In this document: piece after piece, positions 6,979-9,254 of the stretch
Layout of the letters: each line of letters opens with the position of its first letter
Numbering within the stretch: the first letter of the stretch is position 1
DNA from: Oscillospiraceae bacterium
Lineage (GTDB): Bacteria; Bacillota; Clostridia; Oscillospirales; UBA929
Direction of reading: 5' to 3'
Assembly (NCBI GenBank): GCA_009777685.1
Contig: WRLJ01000056.1
Location: 1 to 9,254, forward strand
Length of the DNA stretch: 9,254 nucleotides
Made by a program: the position numbers and the translations under genes
Notes under the pieces: generated by a model
The model's database searches: none
The model's input: the letters and a program-made list of their open reading frames with translations, nothing else
What the model was told of the DNA's origin: nothing

Positions 6979-7932
6979 ATGCTGGAACCCAACTGGCTGG
7001 CCCAAGCCGAACACGAACGGCAGGCGCGGGTGTCGCGCCGCGCCGCCGTGTACCGGGAGCGGCTGGAGGAGCGCTACGCGGCGCACCCCCGGCTCAAGGA
7101 GATTGAGGACGCCCTGCGGGCGGAGCGCGTCAGCGCCATCGCGGACGGGCTTCTGTCCGGCGGGGATCGCGGCGGGAGCGGCGGTCCTGCCGACACGCTG
7201 GCCGCCGGGCGGGCAGACTATCTGCGGGAAACCGGCTTAGAGCCGCTGGCGCAGGACGCCTATTGCCCGCTGTGCGGCGATACGGGGCGGCAGGGCCATG
7301 AGCCGTGCGGGTGCGTCAAGGCCTTCTATGTCCCGTTACAGCGCGCCGCGCTCTCGCGCGAGATCGACCTGGAGGCGCAGAGCTTTCCGCGCTTTGACCT
7401 CGGCCGTTTTCAGGACGAGCGCCCGGCCAGCGGGGACTACACGCCGCGCGACCTGATGACGGAGGCGCGGGATACCGCGCGGGACTACTGCGACACGTTC
7501 GGCGCGCACCGCCGCAGTCTGCTGATCAGCGGCGGCGTGGGCACGGGCAAGACGTTTTTGTCGGCCTGTATGCTGGGGGCGGTCACGGAGCGCGCGTTCT
7601 GGGCGGAGTATGTGACGGCGATCCGCTATCTGCAATGGGCCGAGGCCGAGCAGTTCGGGCGCGTCTACCCCGACGGGCGCGGCTTCCGGCGGTTTGCCCG
7701 CTGTGACCTGCTGGTGCTGGACGACCTGGGGACGGAGTATCTCTCCCCGTTCGCGCAGACGGCGTATTACGACCTCATCAACACGCGGCTCCAGCAGCGC
7801 CGCTGCACGGTCATCACCACCAACCTGACTGGCGAGGGACTGCAAGAGCGGTACCTGCCGCAAACGGCGTCCCGGCTGAGGGGCGAGTACGAGCTGCTGT
7901 ATCTGATGGGCCCCGATTTGCGGGGAGCGTGA
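6979..7932 (+). CDS. DnaC/DnaI-like helicase-loader ATPase (IstB-like AAA+)
   Basis: A 317-residue AAA+ protein. Walker A is GGVGTGKT (185-192), Walker B is LLVLDDLG (244-251), and CTVITTNL (276-283) is a sensor-like strand. TASRLRGEY near 297-305 carries the arginines expected at the C-terminal end of the fold. The N-terminal half is helical and holds a likely zinc site, CPLC (96-99) with CGC (110-112). DnaI-type loaders use an N-terminal zinc module to bind the helicase. It would load the replicative helicase with the DnaD-like protein encoded upstream. The start ATG 6979 has AAGGAGG (6965-6971), 31 bases after the dnaD-like stop. IstB of IS21 elements is a relative, but no transposase is nearby, so the chromosomal loader is favoured. 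Confidence 0.88.
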   Translation: MLEPNWLAQAEHERQARVSRRAAVYRERLEERYAAHPRLKEIEDALRAERVSAIADGLLSGGDRGGSGGPADTLAAGRADYLRETGLEPLAQDAYCPLCGDTGRQGHEPCGCVKAFYVPLQRAALSREIDLEAQSFPRFDLGRFQDERPASGDYTPRDLMTEARDTARDYCDTFGAHRRSLLISGGVGTGKTFLSACMLGAVTERAFWAEYVTAIRYLQWAEAEQFGRVYPDGRGFRRFARCDLLVLDDLGTEYLSPFAQTAYYDLINTRLQQRRCTVITTNLTGEGLQERYLPQTASRLRGEYELLYLMGPDLRGA

Positions 7933-7981
7933 ACACGGTTGACGGCGCGGGGGGATATATCCGTCTCTCTATACGGTGAAA

Positions 7982-8060
7982 ATCGGTTTTTTTCGCGATG
8001 CAACCGATAGTTGCCGCATAGTTGGTAGCCGGCAACCGCCATATCCGGTATGCTTCCGGT
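7982..8060 (+). promoter_or_regulatory. Repeat-rich upstream region of the XRE regulator, candidate operator
   Basis: This gap holds several short repeats in about 80 bases. ATCGGTT (7982-7988) and AACCGAT (8002-8008) form an inverted repeat. ATAGTTG occurs at 8007-8013 and again at 8018-8024, eleven bases apart. TTGCCG (8011-8016) faces CGGCAA (8030-8035). TCCGGT occurs at 8044-8049 and 8055-8060, again eleven bases apart. Spacing near one helical turn suits a DNA-binding regulator, possibly autoregulation by the adjacent gene. No consensus promoter pair was clear. The function is inferred. Confidence 0.4.
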
Positions 8061-8078
8061 GAAAGGACGGTGTTTCAC

Positions 8079-8918
8079 ATGACACTGGGAAGCAGGATCA
8101 AAGCGCATCGAGTCCGGCTGGGGTATTCACAGGAAAAAATGGCCGAGCTGGTCGGAATCAGCCGCCAAGCCGTGACCAAGTGGGAGGCGGACCAATCCAT
8201 CCCCTGCATGGAAAACCTGATGACGCTGGCAGACCTGTTCGGCGTATCGCTGGGCGAATTATCCGGCGGAATCAGCGGGGAAAAGACAGAAGGGACGCCG
8301 GAAAACGGCGGAAAGGGTTACGCGAAGAAGCGCCTGCTGGGACTGGATCTTGTATTTCTGCTGGTGTCGGGGTTCGCCATCTGGAACGCAATCAAAATTC
8401 CGGCCCTGATCGGCTACTCCGTCACCGGGTTTTTGTCCGTCGTAATACAAGCGGCGGCCATGCTGTATATTCCGCTCTATCTTTTGTGGCTCCGCCCCCG
8501 GCGCGGGCACAAAGCGGCCCAGAAGGGCGTGTCTGCCGGAAAAAGCGCACTGCTGGGAAAAATTCTCTGGCTGGGGACTACCGCTGCCGTGCTGCTCGGC
8601 TCCTTTTTCCTTTGCCGGTTTACCTTTCTGGACTGGCACGGGTCATATCAATACCCGGTGTTTTTGCTGCTTATCGGCCTAGCCGCCGCGGCGATCGCCG
8701 CCATTGCGGACGGGCGAAAGGTCATGATTGGCATCATGCTCGGCTACCTGGGCGGCTTTGCGGTGGGGATTGTGTTTGGGGTTGACGGAGTAGACCCGGG
8801 CGGCGGAGCAACCAACAATTGGTGGGTGCTGTGGACGGTCTCGTTTGCCGCCAGCATTCTGGCGGGCGTCATTTGGGAGATGATCAGCAGAAAGGGCGGG
8901 CTTGGCCGCAAACGGTGA
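8079..8918 (+). CDS. XRE-family HTH regulator with six predicted membrane segments
   Basis: A 279-residue fusion. Residues 2-60 are a classic XRE/Cro helix-turn-helix (LGSRIKAHRVRLGYSQEKMA, ELVGISRQAVTKWEADQSIP, TLADLFGVSLGELS). A short hydrophilic linker (61-83) leads to about six hydrophobic segments near 86-106, 115-137, 160-182, 192-211, 215-234 and 247-268, and a basic tail ends the protein. This places a DNA-binding domain at the membrane, suggesting a regulator that senses a membrane or envelope signal (inference). The start is ATG 8079, with GAAAGGA (8061-8067) 11 bases upstream. An in-frame GTG at 8022 would add 19 residues that break the usual XRE start, and the sequence there is repeat-rich. 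No partner transporter or peptide gene follows, so the target is unknown. Confidence 0.88.
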   Translation: MTLGSRIKAHRVRLGYSQEKMAELVGISRQAVTKWEADQSIPCMENLMTLADLFGVSLGELSGGISGEKTEGTPENGGKGYAKKRLLGLDLVFLLVSGFAIWNAIKIPALIGYSVTGFLSVVIQAAAMLYIPLYLLWLRPRRGHKAAQKGVSAGKSALLGKILWLGTTAAVLLGSFFLCRFTFLDWHGSYQYPVFLLLIGLAAAAIAAIADGRKVMIGIMLGYLGGFAVGIVFGVDGVDPGGGATNNWWVLWTVSFAASILAGVIWEMISRKGGLGRKR

Positions 8919-8939
8919 ACGCCTAGAAATCCGTGTTTT

Positions 8940-8968
8940 CGTCATTGCGGGCTTGCCCCGCAATGACG
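8940..8968. repeat. 12-bp hairpin (CATTGCGGG type)
   Basis: CGTCATTGCGGG (8940-8951) and CCCGCAATGACG (8957-8968) pair perfectly around CTTGC, 21 bases after the XRE stop. The core TCATTGCGGG/CCCGCAATGA resembles widespread interspersed palindromic repeats. No T-run follows on either strand, so it is not a standard terminator, though it could stabilise the 3' end of the XRE transcript. Confidence 0.75.
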
Positions 8969-9006
8969 GTATGGAGTACACCGTAACATCTAAAACAGGA
9001 TACCTG

Positions 9007-9112
9007 CGTAGGGACGCCATATATGGCGTCCGCCGTTTCCCCGGGCGCGCGGCCCATTCCCCCGACGCGCAAAATGGGGGGACACGGCGCGATGTGGGCA
9101 TCGCGCCCTACG
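9007..9112. repeat. Unit bounded by CGTAGGG and CCCTACG
   Basis: The unit starts with CGTAGGG (9007-9013) and ends with its exact complement CCCTACG (9106-9112). Each end carries its own hairpin: a 20-bp perfect palindrome at 9012-9031 and a 9-bp stem, GGCGCGATG (9086-9094) with CATCGCGCC (9099-9107). It looks like two facing copies of one short repeat family, or a small non-autonomous element. No target-site duplication was seen. Confidence 0.55.
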
Positions 9113-9146
9113 GATGGTGCGGGGCGACAACCCGTGTCCTCCTCCC

Positions 9147-9182
9147 GCCGCCTGCGGGCGGCACCCTCCTCTGGGAGGAGGG
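9147..9182. repeat. Two tandem hairpins, GCCGCC and CCCTCCTC types
   Basis: GCCGCC (9147-9152) pairs with GGCGGC (9157-9162), and CCCTCCTC (9164-9171) pairs with GAGGAGGG (9175-9182) around a TGG loop. The two stems are separated by a single base. Confidence 0.65.
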
Positions 9183-9195
9183 CAAGAACCACCCC

Positions 9196-9225
9196 GGCAC
9201 TTCGTGCCACCCCTCCAAGGAGGGG
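9196..9225. repeat. Two tandem hairpins, GGCAC-TTC-GTGCC and CCCCTCC-AA-GGAGGGG
   Basis: GGCAC/GTGCC (9196-9200, 9204-9208) with a TTC loop is followed by CCCCTCC/GGAGGGG (9210-9216, 9219-9225) with an AA loop. On the opposite strand the string runs CCCCTCCTTGGAGGGGTGGC, a form I recall as a common interspersed repeat in GC-rich gut Clostridia (recollection, not searched). Confidence 0.65.
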
Positions 9226-9254
9226 AATTTGGCCATTCGCAGACGGCGGGGCGG

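Larger units (their letters stand above)
8919..9254. repeat. Gene-free region packed with hairpin repeats
   Basis: No credible coding sequence was seen here; the open frames present only read across repeats. At least seven distinct inverted repeats follow one another with little spacer, of the kind that recurs as interspersed elements in Clostridia genomes (that comparison is from general knowledge, not searched). The main units are listed separately. Confidence 0.7.

Noticed and set aside
6979..7932. IstB helper of an IS21 transposon.
   Set aside because: There is no transposase gene or terminal repeat nearby, and the upstream neighbour is a DnaD-like primosome gene, favouring the chromosomal helicase loader.
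7961..7993. T-run (7987-7993) after the helicase-loader gene as an intrinsic terminator.
   Set aside because: The only stem upstream is 4 bp (CCGT/ACGG) and lies ten bases away; the T-run belongs instead to the inverted-repeat region ahead of the XRE gene.
8919..9254. Possible CRISPR array.
   Set aside because: The repeats differ from one another and lack regular spacing and unique spacers; no cas genes are present.

Overview
The window is high-GC bacterial DNA that reads like a chromosome of a GC-rich Clostridia lineage (Oscillospiraceae-like; this placement is inference). The grounds are a Firmicutes-style RsmG tail, a DivIVA-family coiled-coil protein, a DnaD-family primosome protein beside a DnaC/DnaI-type ATPase, strong GGAGG ribosome-binding sites, a tRNA with encoded CCA, and clusters of short hairpin repeats. 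Nearly all genes lie on the plus strand. I found no CRISPR array, rRNA, intact transposase or convincing new defence system; most of the window is core-genome housekeeping.

Region 1 (1-2850): the 3' end of rsmG, then a NYN-domain protein with a C-terminal LOTUS-like domain, a membrane-anchored metallophosphoesterase and a D-2-hydroxyacid dehydrogenase. The genes overlap or nearly touch, so they probably form one transcription unit.

Region 2 (2851-4007): a tRNA-Arg(CCU) with a strong hairpin/T-run directly behind it. It is followed by a frameshifted minus-strand remnant of a serine site-specific recombinase C-terminus, a perfect 22-bp hairpin, and a visibly less GC-rich alpha/beta hydrolase with its own extended -10 promoter. 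This looks like the scar of an integrative element at a tRNA gene. It is the most accessory part of the window.

Region 3 (4004-7932): thioredoxin with its own promoter, then a tight run of DivIVA-like protein, fumarate/tartrate hydratase beta subunit, DnaD-like protein and DnaC-like helicase loader. The last two fit a primosome pair. The hydratase beta subunit has no alpha partner in the window.

Region 4 (7933-9254): a repeat-rich upstream region, an XRE-type regulator fused to about six membrane segments, and a 336-base gene-free tail packed with at least seven separate hairpin or palindrome units, a mosaic of interspersed repeats.
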